Source: Arthrobacter sp. ok362
GTDB taxonomy: Bacteria > Actinomycetota > Actinomycetes > Actinomycetales > Micrococcaceae
Assembly: GCF_900102785.1 (NCBI RefSeq)
Contig: NZ_FNGC01000009.1
Location: 177,810-241,809, forward strand
Length of the DNA stretch: 64,000 nucleotides
Direction of reading: 5' to 3'
Of this stretch, positions 25,734 to 34,562 are shown piece after piece. The notes below the pieces were generated by a model. That model had not been told where the DNA came from. It ran no database searches and was given only the letters and a program-made list of their open reading frames with translations. Positions within the stretch are counted from its first letter, which is position 1. The number at the start of each line of letters is the position of its first letter. The position numbers were made by a program, and so were the translations under genes.

Positions 25734-26444
25734 TTGGCTAGGAAATCGCTGGTCGGCGTAGTGGCCGACGAACTGCTGGACCGAATCATTGCCGGCGAAT
25801 TTCCGCCCGGCGCGAGCGTCCCCGGCGAACTGGAGCTCAGCTCCAAGCACGAGGTCAGCCGGATGACCGTGCGCGAGGCGATGAAGACCCTGGAAGCCCA
25901 GCGGATTCTCAGCGTGGAACGCGGCCGCGGCACGTTCGTGAACCCGGTGAACCGCTGGGGCTCCCTGGACGCCGTACTGCGGGCGGCCTCGGAAGGCACA
26001 AACGACGCCTCGGCCGCCATTCAACTTATTGAGCTGCGCCGGATGCTGGAGACGGGCGCCTGCGAACTGGCCGCCGGGCGGATGGAGGATTCAGACATCC
26101 GGACCCTCCGGGGGCACGTCGAAAGGATGCGGCTGGCCCACGAGAACAACGATCTGGCGGCGTTCGTCGAGGCGGACCTCGCCTTTCACGACCTCATCTT
26201 GCAGGCATCGGAAAACGTATTCGTCGCCGTGTTGTTCGAACCCTTGCACCGCGTGCTGGAAAAGCGGCGGACGGAGACGTCCAAAGTGCCGGAGATCCAG
26301 GAGCACGCCATCGGGCACCACCAGAGCATTGCGGATGCCCTGGCCTCACGCGACCCGCACCGCGCCCGCGACGCCATGGACGCCCACATGCAGCAGACCC
26401 TCGACGACCTGAAGACGTTCGTGCTGGCCGAAGGGCCCGCCTGA
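25734..26444 (+). CDS. GntR-family (FadR/FCD) transcriptional regulator
   Basis: A 236-residue regulator. The winged helix-turn-helix is at about 1-70 (LDRIIAGEFPPGASVPGELEL, then VSRMTVREAMKTLEAQRILSVERGRGTFV). The FCD sensing domain follows (about 95-230), with metal/ligand His residues in DLAFHDLI and IGHHQSI. TTG 25734 follows GGGGAGAA very closely, so the start could be a few codons later. It is divergent from the acid-sugar operon and very likely its repressor, responding to an acid sugar. Confidence 0.88.
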   Translation: MARKSLVGVVADELLDRIIAGEFPPGASVPGELELSSKHEVSRMTVREAMKTLEAQRILSVERGRGTFVNPVNRWGSLDAVLRAASEGTNDASAAIQLIELRRMLETGACELAAGRMEDSDIRTLRGHVERMRLAHENNDLAAFVEADLAFHDLILQASENVFVAVLFEPLHRVLEKRRTETSKVPEIQEHAIGHHQSIADALASRDPHRARDAMDAHMQQTLDDLKTFVLAEGPA

Positions 26445-26462
26445 CGAGAAGACGCCAGGCTT

Positions 26463-26494
26463 GGCGCGCCCAGGCGCCCTAAATCGGGCGCGCC
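26463..26494 (+). terminator. Stem-loop between convergent gntR and cstR-like genes
   Basis: GGCGCGCC at 26463-26470 and again at 26487-26494, itself palindromic, enclosing GCGCCC/GGGCGC arms around TAAATC. It lies between the ends of the two genes and could serve either. Confidence 0.4.
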
Positions 26495-26510
26495 GCGCCG
26501 GATGCGCGCC

Positions 26511-26879
<369 letters not shown>

Positions 26880-26905
26880 CTAGGGGCATAAGTACCTAGC
26901 GCGGC

Positions 26906-27868
26906 ATGGAATATCGGCGTATTGCTGGTGATGTGAACGCCGCCAGGTTCCCCGAGCCGGACGCCGGCCATACCGGCGTCAACTTCCCCGCCGCGGGGCC
27001 GTGGCATTCACGGGATCGGGGCTCAGCACGAGGGCATTCTGGCGCCCTGCGTTCTCGGCCCTGGAGCCGGTACGTCGCCTTGGGGGATTCGTTCACGGCA
27101 GGCGTCGGCGACCCGGAACCGCTGAGCCCCGGCGGCATGCGGGGGTGGGCGGACCGCATTGCCGAAGAACTCGGTGAGGGCCGCGGCGAGTTCGGGTACG
27201 CAAACCTTGCCATCAGCGGCCTGGTTCTGCGCGAAATCCTCGACCAGCAGCTCGGACCGGCTTTGAGCCTGAAGCCGGACCTCGTCACCCTCTCAGCCGG
27301 CGGGAACGATCTCGTGTTCCATCGCGGCGATCCGGACCGGATGGCCGCCACACTCGACGACGCCGTGGCAGCGCTCTCCACCACCGGGGCCACGGTGGTC
27401 CTGTTCACCGGGCCGGACTGGGGCGAGACAGCCGTGTTCGGACACATCCGGGGGAAGGTCGCGGTATTCAACGAACATATCCGTGTCATCGCCGCCCGGC
27501 ACGACGTCGTTATCGCTGATCTGTGGGCACTGCGGCAACTGAGCGATCCGCGGATGTGGGATCCGGACCGCCTGCACTTTTCGCCGCTGGGACACCACAC
27601 CATTGCAGCCATGGTCCTGGACACGCTCAACGTGCCACACCGCCTGCGGCCGCTGGAGCCCAAGCCCATGCCGCCGGGCAACTGGCGGGAAGCCCGGGCC
27701 GGCGACCTGGCCTGGATGGCGCACTACATGCTGCCCTGGATGGTGAGCCGGATCAGGCCGCGGGCAGACGCCCTGCCCCGGCAGGCCAAACGCCCGCTGC
27801 CGGGACCGCCTCCCGGGGTCCCCGGCTCCGGGCCCAAACCCCTAGTCCGGCCGGGTTCAGTCGGCTAG
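26906..27868 (+). CDS. SGNH/GDSL-type esterase
   Basis: A protein of up to 320 residues. The nucleophile block is YVALGDSFTAGVGDP (Ser about 62), GGND gives the oxyanion Asn block (about 133-136), and DRLHFSPLGHH has the catalytic Asp-x-x-His (about 216-226). No convincing signal peptide, so it is probably cytoplasmic. The tail is Pro-rich. The ATG at 26906 has no good ribosome site, and the first 55 residues before the domain look unstructured, so the start may lie downstream. Confidence 0.82.
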   Translation: MEYRRIAGDVNAARFPEPDAGHTGVNFPAAGPWHSRDRGSARGHSGALRSRPWSRYVALGDSFTAGVGDPEPLSPGGMRGWADRIAEELGEGRGEFGYANLAISGLVLREILDQQLGPALSLKPDLVTLSAGGNDLVFHRGDPDRMAATLDDAVAALSTTGATVVLFTGPDWGETAVFGHIRGKVAVFNEHIRVIAARHDVVIADLWALRQLSDPRMWDPDRLHFSPLGHHTIAAMVLDTLNVPHRLRPLEPKPMPPGNWREARAGDLAWMAHYMLPWMVSRIRPRADALPRQAKRPLPGPPPGVPGSGPKPLVRPGSVG

Positions 27869-27920
27869 TCTGCAGGGACGGCCCACAGCCGGGCATCGAT
27901 GGCGATCACGAGGAGCGAAG

Positions 27921-28130
27921 TTGTCTAATCACACTTACAGCATTTCTGAAATTGTCGGAACCTCGAACGAGGGCGTTGATGCTGCCGTCCGGAACGGCAT
28001 CGCCGAGGCCGCCAAGACCCTCCGGAACCTTGACTGGTTCGAAGTCAAGGAGGTCCGCGGCCACCTTGAAAACGGGCAGGTCGCCGACTGGCAGGTCACC
28101 ATCAAGCTCGGGTTCCGCCTGGAGCGCTGA
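27921..28130 (+). CDS. Dodecin family flavin-binding protein
   Basis: A 69-residue protein, the length of dodecins, which form hollow dodecamers that store or buffer flavins. SISEIVGTSNEGVDAAVRNGI and RNLDWFEVKEVRG, with the Trp that stacks on the flavin ring, are diagnostic; WQVTIKLGFRLE is the last strand. The start is TTG 27921 with AGGAG at 27911-27915. Confidence 0.93.
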   Translation: MSNHTYSISEIVGTSNEGVDAAVRNGIAEAAKTLRNLDWFEVKEVRGHLENGQVADWQVTIKLGFRLER

Positions 28131-28230
28131 TGCCAGCCTCCGGAGCGACGGCGGCACACGCCGGCCCGCCTTCGGAGAAACACCCGCAACGCGTCAGGGC
28201 GGAGGAGGTCAGGGCGGAGAGGAACGCGTC

Positions 28231-29202
28231 ATGCGCTACACGCACCTGGGCCGCTCCGGGCTGACAGTCTCGCGCCTGTGCCTGGGGACCATGAACTTTG
28301 GCCCGCAGACCGAGGAGACGCAGGCCTTCACCATCCTGGACACCGCGCAGGCCGCCGGCATCAATTTCGTCGATACCGCCAACGTGTACGGCGGCGCGAG
28401 CCACCGCGGCTGGACGGAGGAAATACTCGGCCGCTGGTTCGCCCAGGGAGGCGAGCGCCGTGAGCGCACGGTGCTCGCCACCAAACTGTTCGGCACCATG
28501 ACGGACCGGCCCAATGAGTCCAAGCTCTCGGCCCTGCACATCCGCCGGGCGCTCGATGCCAGCCTGAAACGGTTGCAGACTGACTACATCGATCTCTACC
28601 AGTTCCATCATGTGGACCGGAACACGCCCTGGGAGGAGATCTGGCAGGCCATCGAGGTCGCCGTCCGGCAAGGCAAGATCCTGTACTCCGGCAGCAGCAA
28701 CTTCGCCGGGTGGCACATCGCCCGCGCCCAGGAAATAGCCGCCCGCCGCAACTACAACGGGCTGGTCAGCGAACAGTCGATCTACAACCTGCTGACCCGG
28801 GACGCGGAACTGGAAGTCATCCCTGCCGCCCAGCAGTACGGGCTCGGGATCCTGCCATGGTCGCCGCTGCACGGCGGCCTGCTGGGCGGCGTGCTGAAGA
28901 AGGAGGGCGACGGCCTCCGCCGCAACGCGGGCCGCGCCCTCGAGGCGCTCAAGTCGCACCAGAAACAGATCCGGCGATACGAGGATTTCGCCGCCGAACT
29001 GGGCCAGGAACCCGCGGACGTGGCGCTCGCGTGGCTGCTCCACCAGCCGGCAGTCACAGCTCCAATCATCGGGCCCCGCACCCTCGAGCAACTCGAAGCC
29101 TCCATCAGGGCGCACAAATTGAAGCTCGACGCCGACGCACTCAAGCGCCTCGACGAGATATTTCCGGGCCACCGCACGGCACCCGAAGACTACGCCTGGT
29201 AG
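28231..29202 (+). CDS. Aldo/keto reductase
   Basis: A 323-residue NADPH-dependent reductase of the YajO/Kv-beta-like AKR group. Catalytic residues are visible: Asp in FVDTANVYGG with Tyr five residues later, Lys in LATKLFG, and His in YQFHHVD. SEQSIYNLL and GPRTLEQLEASI are the strand 6 and cofactor segments. ATG 28231 follows GGAGAGGAA. Substrate unknown. Confidence 0.9.
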   Translation: MRYTHLGRSGLTVSRLCLGTMNFGPQTEETQAFTILDTAQAAGINFVDTANVYGGASHRGWTEEILGRWFAQGGERRERTVLATKLFGTMTDRPNESKLSALHIRRALDASLKRLQTDYIDLYQFHHVDRNTPWEEIWQAIEVAVRQGKILYSGSSNFAGWHIARAQEIAARRNYNGLVSEQSIYNLLTRDAELEVIPAAQQYGLGILPWSPLHGGLLGGVLKKEGDGLRRNAGRALEALKSHQKQIRRYEDFAAELGQEPADVALAWLLHQPAVTAPIIGPRTLEQLEASIRAHKLKLDADALKRLDEIFPGHRTAPEDYAW

Positions 29203-29387
29203 GCCCCGGCCGGCGTCGGGCATCCCACACGCGCAATTGCACACGAACATTTGAACAGCGGACAACTGAACAAAAAGACAATTCAACAACGCCGGTACAC
29301 GGGGTGGACTCCCGTGAATTGTCCGGCCACGTTTGGCTGTTTTGGCACCCCGCCACGCAAACCCACGGGGAGCCGGGTGGATCTTTG

Positions 29388-29407
29388 ATACTAAGCATGA
29401 TTAGTAT
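29388..29407. promoter_or_regulatory. ATACTAA-gcatga-TTAGTAT palindrome
   Basis: Perfect seven-base arms with a six-base centre, 69 bases before the GlsB-like start. In an otherwise GC-rich region this AT-rich palindrome is a likely operator, possibly for a MarR-type dimer; the regulator is unknown. Confidence 0.5.
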
Positions 29408-29475
29408 TAGGGCAGAAGGATGAAGCGCACCCGGCAATCCGGGTGCCTCCTCAATGAAGAAGAAGGAACGATAAA

Positions 29476-29739
29476 ATGGGTTTTCTCGCATTTCTGATTC
29501 TGGGCCTCATCGCCGGAGCAATTGCTAAGGCCATCCTCCCGGGACGTCAGGGCGGTGGCATCATCATCACTCTGATCCTCGGCGTCGTCGGCGCCCTTCT
29601 GGGCGGGTTCATCGGCAGCGCATTGTTCGGCGTGGGCATCAACGAGTTCTTCTCGCTGTCGACCTGGCTGCTGGCCATCGGCGGTGCGATCATCGTCCTG
29701 CTCGTTTACGGCATGATCAGCAAGCGCGCAGTCCGCTAA
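29476..29739 (+). CDS. GlsB/YeaQ/YmgE family stress membrane protein
   Basis: An 87-residue, Gly-rich protein with three membrane helices. GLIAGAIAKAILPGRQGGGI and ILGVVGALLGGFIGSALFG are the family signature. Members are general-stress membrane proteins of unknown mechanism. ATG 29476 has AAGGAA upstream. A clear terminator follows at 29756, and a palindrome lies in its promoter region. Confidence 0.92.
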   Translation: MGFLAFLILGLIAGAIAKAILPGRQGGGIIITLILGVVGALLGGFIGSALFGVGINEFFSLSTWLLAIGGAIIVLLVYGMISKRAVR

Positions 29740-29755
29740 CACGGAGACTGACCGG

Positions 29756-29792
29756 AAAACCGGTCCCGGGATATTCCCGGGGCCGGTTTTTT
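29756..29792 (+). terminator. Rho-independent terminator after the GlsB-like gene
   Basis: AACCGGTCCCGGGA pairs with TCCCGGGGCCGGTT around a three-base loop and is followed by a T run (TTTTTT), the most canonical terminator in the window. Confidence 0.9.
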
Positions 29793-29898
29793 GCATTACT
29801 TTGACAGGCAAGGTGGCCTGCGGGCCGCAAAAGCCAGCCGCGCCACCCCTGTTCAGAAATGTCCACCTTTTACCCACGTCAGGGAGCAGGAGCACAGC

Positions 29899-30330
29899 AT
29901 GAAAGGCAAACTTCTTTTCGGCATCGGAGCGGCCGTAGGATATGTCCTGGGATCAAGGTCCGGCCGCGCCGCCTATGACAAGCTCAAGGCCCGCAGCGCA
30001 GAACTGTGGCACAGCAAGCCGGTCCAGGACAAGATGGCCGCGGCAGCCGAAACGCTCAAGGACAAAGCCCCCGAGGTCTCCGACCAGCTCGGCGAAGCCG
30101 CCCGCCGCGCGGGTACTGTCATCAGCTCCGCCGTTCACCGCGATGCCGGACACGGGAGCACCTCCGCGGCCACGCAGGGAACAGCCACGCCCGGAACGCC
30201 AGTGCCCGCGGCCCCGGATATCCATTCCGACCCGGCGCTCACCGACCAGGACGGCCAGGACTGGTCGGACGAGGGCGGCGCCACCCCGGCGGGCCCCGCC
30301 ACCAACGTGGACGGGGACAAGCTGCCCTAG
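29899..30330 (+). CDS. YtxH-like small protein
   Basis: A 143-residue protein. The N-terminus LLFGIGAAVGYVLGSRSGR is a Gly-zipper-like membrane segment, followed by AAYDKLKARSAELWHS and an amphipathic helix, as in YtxH/general stress proteins. The last 60 residues are a low-complexity Ala/Pro/Thr/Asp tail. ATG 29899 is chosen since GGGAGCAGGAG directly precedes it. It lies beside the GlsB-like gene, consistent with stress roles. Confidence 0.82.
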   Translation: MKGKLLFGIGAAVGYVLGSRSGRAAYDKLKARSAELWHSKPVQDKMAAAAETLKDKAPEVSDQLGEAARRAGTVISSAVHRDAGHGSTSAATQGTATPGTPVPAAPDIHSDPALTDQDGQDWSDEGGATPAGPATNVDGDKLP

Positions 30331-30350
30331 GCGTTCCCTGCAAGTGCCGC

Positions 30351-30374
30351 GGCAGCCACCCTCGGGTGGCTACC
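30351..30374. terminator. Bidirectional stem-loop between convergent genes
   Basis: AGCCACC (30354-30360) and GGTGGCT (30365-30371) with a four-base loop, extended by flanking GGC/ACC. It lies between the YtxH-like and PrmC-like stops. Confidence 0.5.
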
Positions 30375-31221
30375 GCCCGCCGGAAGGCACCAGCGCGCCG
30401 GCCACCACCGTAGCCCCCAGCTCCTCCGAGCGCAGCACCCGGGCCTCCAGTCCGTGCCCGCGAAGAATTCCGGCCGTCTGTGCGGCCTGCCGGAGGCTGG
30501 TCTCTATCAGCACGTGGCCGCCGGGCACCAGCCACTGCCGTGCGCCGGCGGCGACCCGCCGCTGTATCTCCAGCCCGTCGGCGCCGCCGTCCAGGCAGGC
30601 CCGCGGCTCATGCACGCGCGCCTCCTGCGGCATGGTTTCAATGTCCGCCGAGGGCACGTAGGGGGCATTCACGGCCAACAACTGGACCCGGCCCCGTAGT
30701 CCCGCCGGGAGCGGGGCGTAGAGATCGCCTTCGTGGACCTCCCCGCCCAATGGCGAGACGTTGGTGCGCGCGCACGCCACGGCCGCGGGGTCGATATCCG
30801 CGCAGTGCAGTTCGATAGGGCAGTGGAGTTCGGCGGGGCCGGCGAGCGCGGCAAGCGCCGCGCCGACAGCACCGGACCCGCAGCAGAGATCGACGATCAC
30901 GGGTGCCGGGCGGCCAGCACCCGGCACCCTGCGCCACGCGTTCAGCAGTGCCGCGGCCTGCCGGACGAGGAATTCCGTCCGCCGCCGCGGCACGAAGACT
31001 CCGGTATCGACCGCGATGCGCAGTCCGCAGAATTCCGCCCAGCCGAGAATGTGTTCAAGGGGCAGGCCGGCAACCCGCCGGCCTGCCATCGCCTCGAGCG
31101 CCTCCGGCGTCAGGGCTGCGTCAATCAGCAGGCGGGCTTCGTCTTCGGCAAACACGCAGCCGGCTGCACGAAGCCTGGCCGTTAGGGTCTCGTGCGGGGA
31201 AAGAGGGCGGATTACTGGCAT
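30370..31221 (-). CDS. PrmC-related N5-glutamine methyltransferase paralogue
   Basis: A 283-residue class I methyltransferase. An N-terminal helical domain (about 1-80) with LPLEHILGWAEFCGL is PrmC-like, and motif I is VDLCCGSGAVGAAL. The substrate motif, NPPY in true PrmC, reads NAPY here (LLAVNAPYVPS), as in the group annotated as putative glutamine methyltransferases of unknown target. ATG 31221 is chosen as AAAGG lies about nine bases upstream and homology begins there. The substrate may be a release factor or another Gln-containing protein. Confidence 0.8.
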   Translation of the reverse strand: MPVIRPLSPHETLTARLRAAGCVFAEDEARLLIDAALTPEALEAMAGRRVAGLPLEHILGWAEFCGLRIAVDTGVFVPRRRTEFLVRQAAALLNAWRRVPGAGRPAPVIVDLCCGSGAVGAALAALAGPAELHCPIELHCADIDPAAVACARTNVSPLGGEVHEGDLYAPLPAGLRGRVQLLAVNAPYVPSADIETMPQEARVHEPRACLDGGADGLEIQRRVAAGARQWLVPGGHVLIETSLRQAAQTAGILRGHGLEARVLRSEELGATVVAGALVPSGGR

Positions 31222-31484
31222 GGGAGCGCCTTTCGGTCTGGTGTCAGACGCCCTTACCGTGAGCTGGCCGCAGCCGGCACTGGGCGGGCACCGTTTCTGG
31301 ACTTGCGTGAACGGGACCCACCTCCTTTTGCTGCAGTTGCTCGGACTCCCCCATGGTACCGAAGGCGCAGGATTCTTTGATGATTGATCCGGCGGTGATC
31401 GCTCCGGCGGTTCGTGGCGGTTGTTTGCCACGGGTTGCCGCCGGTTTGCCGCGCCTTGACAGGGCCGGCTGGCAGGATGTCACC

Positions 31485-32585
31485 ATGGACTCCATCCCGG
31501 CACATGACCTCATCTGGACCGGCTCCTACACGGCAGACTCTGGCGGCAGCGGCGCGGGGATCGGCGCGGTTTCCTCGGCGGCCGACGGCACCCTGCACTG
31601 GCTCGGCGTCGCGGCGGTGGCCGACTCTCCGTCCTTCCTGGCGGTCCACCCCTCACTCCCTGTGGTCTACGCCGTGGCCGAGCAGGCCAGGACTGTCCGG
31701 GCCTACCGCCGGGCTGGCGCGTTTGGCCTGGAGCCCGCGGGCCCCGCATGGCCGGCTGGTGACGCGGCCTGCCATGTCGCCGTCGAGCCCTCCGGCCGTT
31801 TCCTCGCGGTCTGCTGCTGGGGCGACGGCCAGGTGCTGTTCTATGAGCTCGACGCCGACGGCGGCATCACGGCCCGGACCTCCGCCGCCGAATCGCGCGA
31901 CCCCTACGGCGACGCTCCCGACGGCCACGCACCCGGCCGACAAGAGCGGCCCAGCCGCGCGCATGCCGCGCTCATGCTGGCCGACGGCCGGGTGATGACG
32001 ACCGATCTCGGCCACGACCTCCTGCGGATCTGGAATGTCCGCTCGGGACCGGGCCCGGCTTTGGGGCCGGTTCTGGACCATGAGGTGGTCCTGCCGCGGG
32101 GCAGCGGCCCCAGGCACCTGGTCCAGCACCCGGGCGGCAACGTCTTTGTGGTGGCCGAGTATTCAATTGAGGTGGCCGTGGCCGAGTTGTCGCCGGGCGC
32201 CGGGGATTTCCGGCTCGGTTTCGTCGGGCCGGCCACCGCCGGCGGGGCGCTGCCGGGAGATTCGGCGGCCGAGATCGCGTTGGCTGCCGGCGGCAGGCAC
32301 GCCTATGTGGGCGTCCGCGGCTCGAACCGGGTCAGCGTGCTGGAAGTGGAGGCCGGAGGCGCGGCGCTGCGTCCGGGGGCCGATGTCCCCAGCGGCGGCA
32401 ACTGGCCCCGGCACCACCTGGTGCGCGATGGGTCGCTGCACGTCGCCCACGAACGCTCCGGCGACATCGTGACGTTTCCTTTGGACGCGGATTCAGGGCT
32501 GCCGGGAGTCCCCTCGGACCGGCTGCACGTGGCCTCCCCTACCGCGCTGGTGCCGGCCCGGCCCCGGTTCTCAGCGCGAGACTGA
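31485..32585 (+). CDS. Lactonase family beta-propeller protein (Pgl type)
   Basis: A 366-residue seven-bladed propeller of the 6-phosphogluconolactonase/carboxy-cis,cis-muconate cyclase family. IWTGSYTADSGGSGAGIG starts blade one; PRHLVQHPGGNVFVVAE and GGNWPRHHLVRDGSLHVA hold the conserved Arg/His residues. ATG 31485 has only weak ribosome-site pairing, and TTGACA lies 29 bases upstream, so the transcript could be nearly leaderless. Whether it is the pentose-phosphate lactonase is not certain. Its end overlaps the convergent small gene. Confidence 0.8.
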   Translation: MDSIPAHDLIWTGSYTADSGGSGAGIGAVSSAADGTLHWLGVAAVADSPSFLAVHPSLPVVYAVAEQARTVRAYRRAGAFGLEPAGPAWPAGDAACHVAVEPSGRFLAVCCWGDGQVLFYELDADGGITARTSAAESRDPYGDAPDGHAPGRQERPSRAHAALMLADGRVMTTDLGHDLLRIWNVRSGPGPALGPVLDHEVVLPRGSGPRHLVQHPGGNVFVVAEYSIEVAVAELSPGAGDFRLGFVGPATAGGALPGDSAAEIALAAGGRHAYVGVRGSNRVSVLEVEAGGAALRPGADVPSGGNWPRHHLVRDGSLHVAHERSGDIVTFPLDADSGLPGVPSDRLHVASPTALVPARPRFSARD

Positions 32586-32825
32586 GGAACTGACGCCCGC
32601 GTGACCCTGGTCGAGACCGTCCAGCTGGAAGCCGCAGGGGCAGCGCCACACGGCAGGGAGCGCCAGGGATGGGTCGGCGGGCCCGAACGAGTAGGAGGAC
32701 ATGGCCGCCGGCTCCGGCGAGCGCCACTGCATGGGTGCGCCGCAGTGCAGCGGGGCCCAGGGAGAGGGAACTGTAACCGGGTTCCCGGCAAGGATTGCGG
32801 ATTCAGCCACGGTGCCTACTCTCAT
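32571..32825 (-). CDS. Small putative zinc-ribbon protein
   Basis: An 84-residue protein with His27-Cys28 in PLHCGAPMQW and Cys62/Cys64 in VWRCPCGFQLDG, a spacing that suggests a zinc ribbon. I do not recognise a named family. A GTG at 32810, just after AGTAGG, is a good alternative start; the ATG at 32825 has no ribosome site. It overlaps the lactonase 3' end by 15 bases. The AT-rich stretch upstream (32838-32875) is shared with the MarR gene end. Confidence 0.55.
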   Translation of the reverse strand: MRVGTVAESAILAGNPVTVPSPWAPLHCGAPMQWRSPEPAAMSSYSFGPADPSLALPAVWRCPCGFQLDGLDQGHAGVSSSVSR

Positions 32826-32874
32826 TTGAGATCGAAAACCAAGTAGTAAGCATACATATAAGTAGTTAAACGAG

Positions 32875-33369
32875 CTAGTTGCGCCGCTCGTCGCCAATGG
32901 CCGCGCTCATGCGGCGCAGAAACGTAATGACCGCCCGGGCTTCCTCGGCGCTCATGGACTGGGCCACCTCCATCATCCGCCGGTGCATGCGGCCGAGCGT
33001 GGCGCGGACCTCGGAATCCGTCGCGACGGTCGGCACGATCACGAGCGAGCGCCGGTCGGTCGGGTGCGGCTCGCGCCGCACGTGCCCGCTGGCCACCAGC
33101 CGGTCGATCAGCGACGTCGTGGATGCGGTGGTGATGCCCAGGACGCGGCTAAGATCCTTCGGTCCCACCCGCTCGCCGGTCTCCTTGGCCCGCAGCAGAT
33201 AGCGCAGAGCCAGCAGGTCCGTCTCGCCCATGCCCATCGAATCGCGGGTGGACCGCCTGGTCGCCACCTCCGAGATCCGATAGTCGCGGAGGGCCTGCAG
33301 GATGGCCGCAGGGGGGTCCAGGCTGTCATCGGGGCCATACCAGTATCCGGAGGCGCCGTGGGATTCCAT
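32875..33369 (-). CDS. MarR-family transcriptional regulator
   Basis: A 164-residue winged-helix regulator. The recognition region is LSRVLGITTASTTSLIDRLVASGHVRREPHPTDRRS at about 75-110, with the wing DRRS typical of MarR. GMGETDLLALRYLL is the helix 2 segment. Dimerisation helices flank it. Ligand and targets unknown; the small zinc-ribbon gene follows 49 bases downstream on the same strand. Confidence 0.88.
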   Translation of the reverse strand: MESHGASGYWYGPDDSLDPPAAILQALRDYRISEVATRRSTRDSMGMGETDLLALRYLLRAKETGERVGPKDLSRVLGITTASTTSLIDRLVASGHVRREPHPTDRRSLVIVPTVATDSEVRATLGRMHRRMMEVAQSMSAEEARAVITFLRRMSAAIGDERRN

Positions 33370-33500
33370 CCGCCAAGCCTAGCGGAACTGGTAACTAGCC
33401 TGCCGTACAATCCAGGCGGCTGCAGACACAGCGCCCCGCAGCACCGAGGGACCCTGATCACCGGACCGCGGGCAACAGCTAAGGGCCCACCGGCAGGCAC

Positions 33501-33536
33501 AAAAAACCCCGGCCTCCTGTTGCCAGGAAACCGGGG
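33501..33536 (-). terminator. Terminator after tRNA-Lys
   Basis: Reading on the minus strand, CCCCGG and CCGGGG arms with inner TCCTG/CAGGA pairing are followed by TTTTTT. A second small hairpin (33542-33563, arms CCACTCTT/AAGAGTGG) lies directly after the tRNA 3' end. Confidence 0.8.
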
Positions 33537-33560
33537 ATCTTCCACTCTTCGCTAAAAGAG

Positions 33561-33633
33561 TGGGCCCTGTGGGGATCGAACCCACGACCCACGGATTAAA
33601 AGTCCGATGCTCTACCAACTGAGCTAAAGGCCC
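33561..33633 (-). tRNA. tRNA-Lys (anticodon TTT)
   Basis: 73 bases that fold as a cloverleaf: acceptor GGGCCTT/AGGGCCC with one G-T pair, D-arm TAGCTCAGTTGGTAGAGC, anticodon loop CTTTTAA (anticodon TTT) and T-arm GTGGGTTCGATCCCCAC, with discriminator A. CCA is not encoded. One mismatch closes the anticodon stem top. Confidence 0.97.
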
Positions 33634-33826
33634 CAGCCGATAGCTCCGAACCAGCGGATAAATCTGCTGCTGCGGCGCGTTTCAGCCCCGTCCATTTCTG
33701 GACGTTAATACTGTACCCCAGACCTGGGCCGGCTTTTTCACATGGCCCCGGATCGGCGTCGTCGGTCACCGGCAGCACCGCCGGCCGATCCTCGATTCCC
33801 TTGCGGCACTGGAGTAGCGTGGGGGC

Positions 33827-34480
33827 ATGAGCGAGCAAGCAGGATCAAGCGCCCCCGGCCCGCGGCACCACAAGCCGAAACCCTTCGCGCCGATCGACTT
33901 TGAGCCCTTCGCCGGCGGGGCCGATCCCGCCCGCGTCTCGGAGGCGGCCCATCTGGCCGCGCAGGCGCTCGTGCGCCGCGGCCGCGACAGCGACGACCCC
34001 AAAGTCACCAGGCGGCTCGTGAAGCTGGCCGATGAGCAGGGCCTGGAAGCAATCGCCGAAATGTGGGCCGAAAGCCCCGCCCGGTCCCTCCCCGGCGCCC
34101 TGTGGCGCCTGTACGCCCTGCGGGCAGCCACCATCCAGGATCCCGAGCGGATTTCCGTCTACTTCAAGGCGGGCAAGGACACGGCCCAGGTTTCGCATGT
34201 GGTGGCCGGCGCCGCCGAACCGCCCGGCGCGGATGAGATGAAGTCCATGGCGGACGCCATTCTCTCCGGGGCGTTCGACGGCGAATTCGACGTCGCGCTG
34301 GAACGTTCGGCCGCATTCTGCCGTGTGGTGGCCCTGGGCCAGGCGACGCTTGCCGACAACGCCGAGCACAGCAACGAGAACCACGCCAGCAAGCTCACCC
34401 GCAACTCGCATCTCCTGGTCAAGACGGCCGAGGACCTCGAGCACGCCGCCAATGCCTGGCGGCTGGGCGAACTGGACTAA
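33827..34480 (+). CDS. Conserved-looking protein of unknown function
   Basis: A 217-residue soluble, helix-rich protein beginning MSEQAGSSAPGPRHHKPKPF. ALWRLYALRAATIQDPERIS and EHSNENHASKLTRNSHLLVKTAEDLEHAANAWRLGELD look like an all-alpha fold, with no catalytic motif I can name. Codon use is normal for the window. The ATG has GTGGGGG upstream. It stands alone between tRNA-Lys and the phosphate genes. Confidence 0.7.
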   Translation: MSEQAGSSAPGPRHHKPKPFAPIDFEPFAGGADPARVSEAAHLAAQALVRRGRDSDDPKVTRRLVKLADEQGLEAIAEMWAESPARSLPGALWRLYALRAATIQDPERISVYFKAGKDTAQVSHVVAGAAEPPGADEMKSMADAILSGAFDGEFDVALERSAAFCRVVALGQATLADNAEHSNENHASKLTRNSHLLVKTAEDLEHAANAWRLGELD

Positions 34481-34562
34481 GGGGCCAGCCGGTCGGGGCG
34501 GGGGCGCCCGGACGACGGGCTGAAACCACCCGGACACGCACGACGTCGGCGGGCTGTCAATG

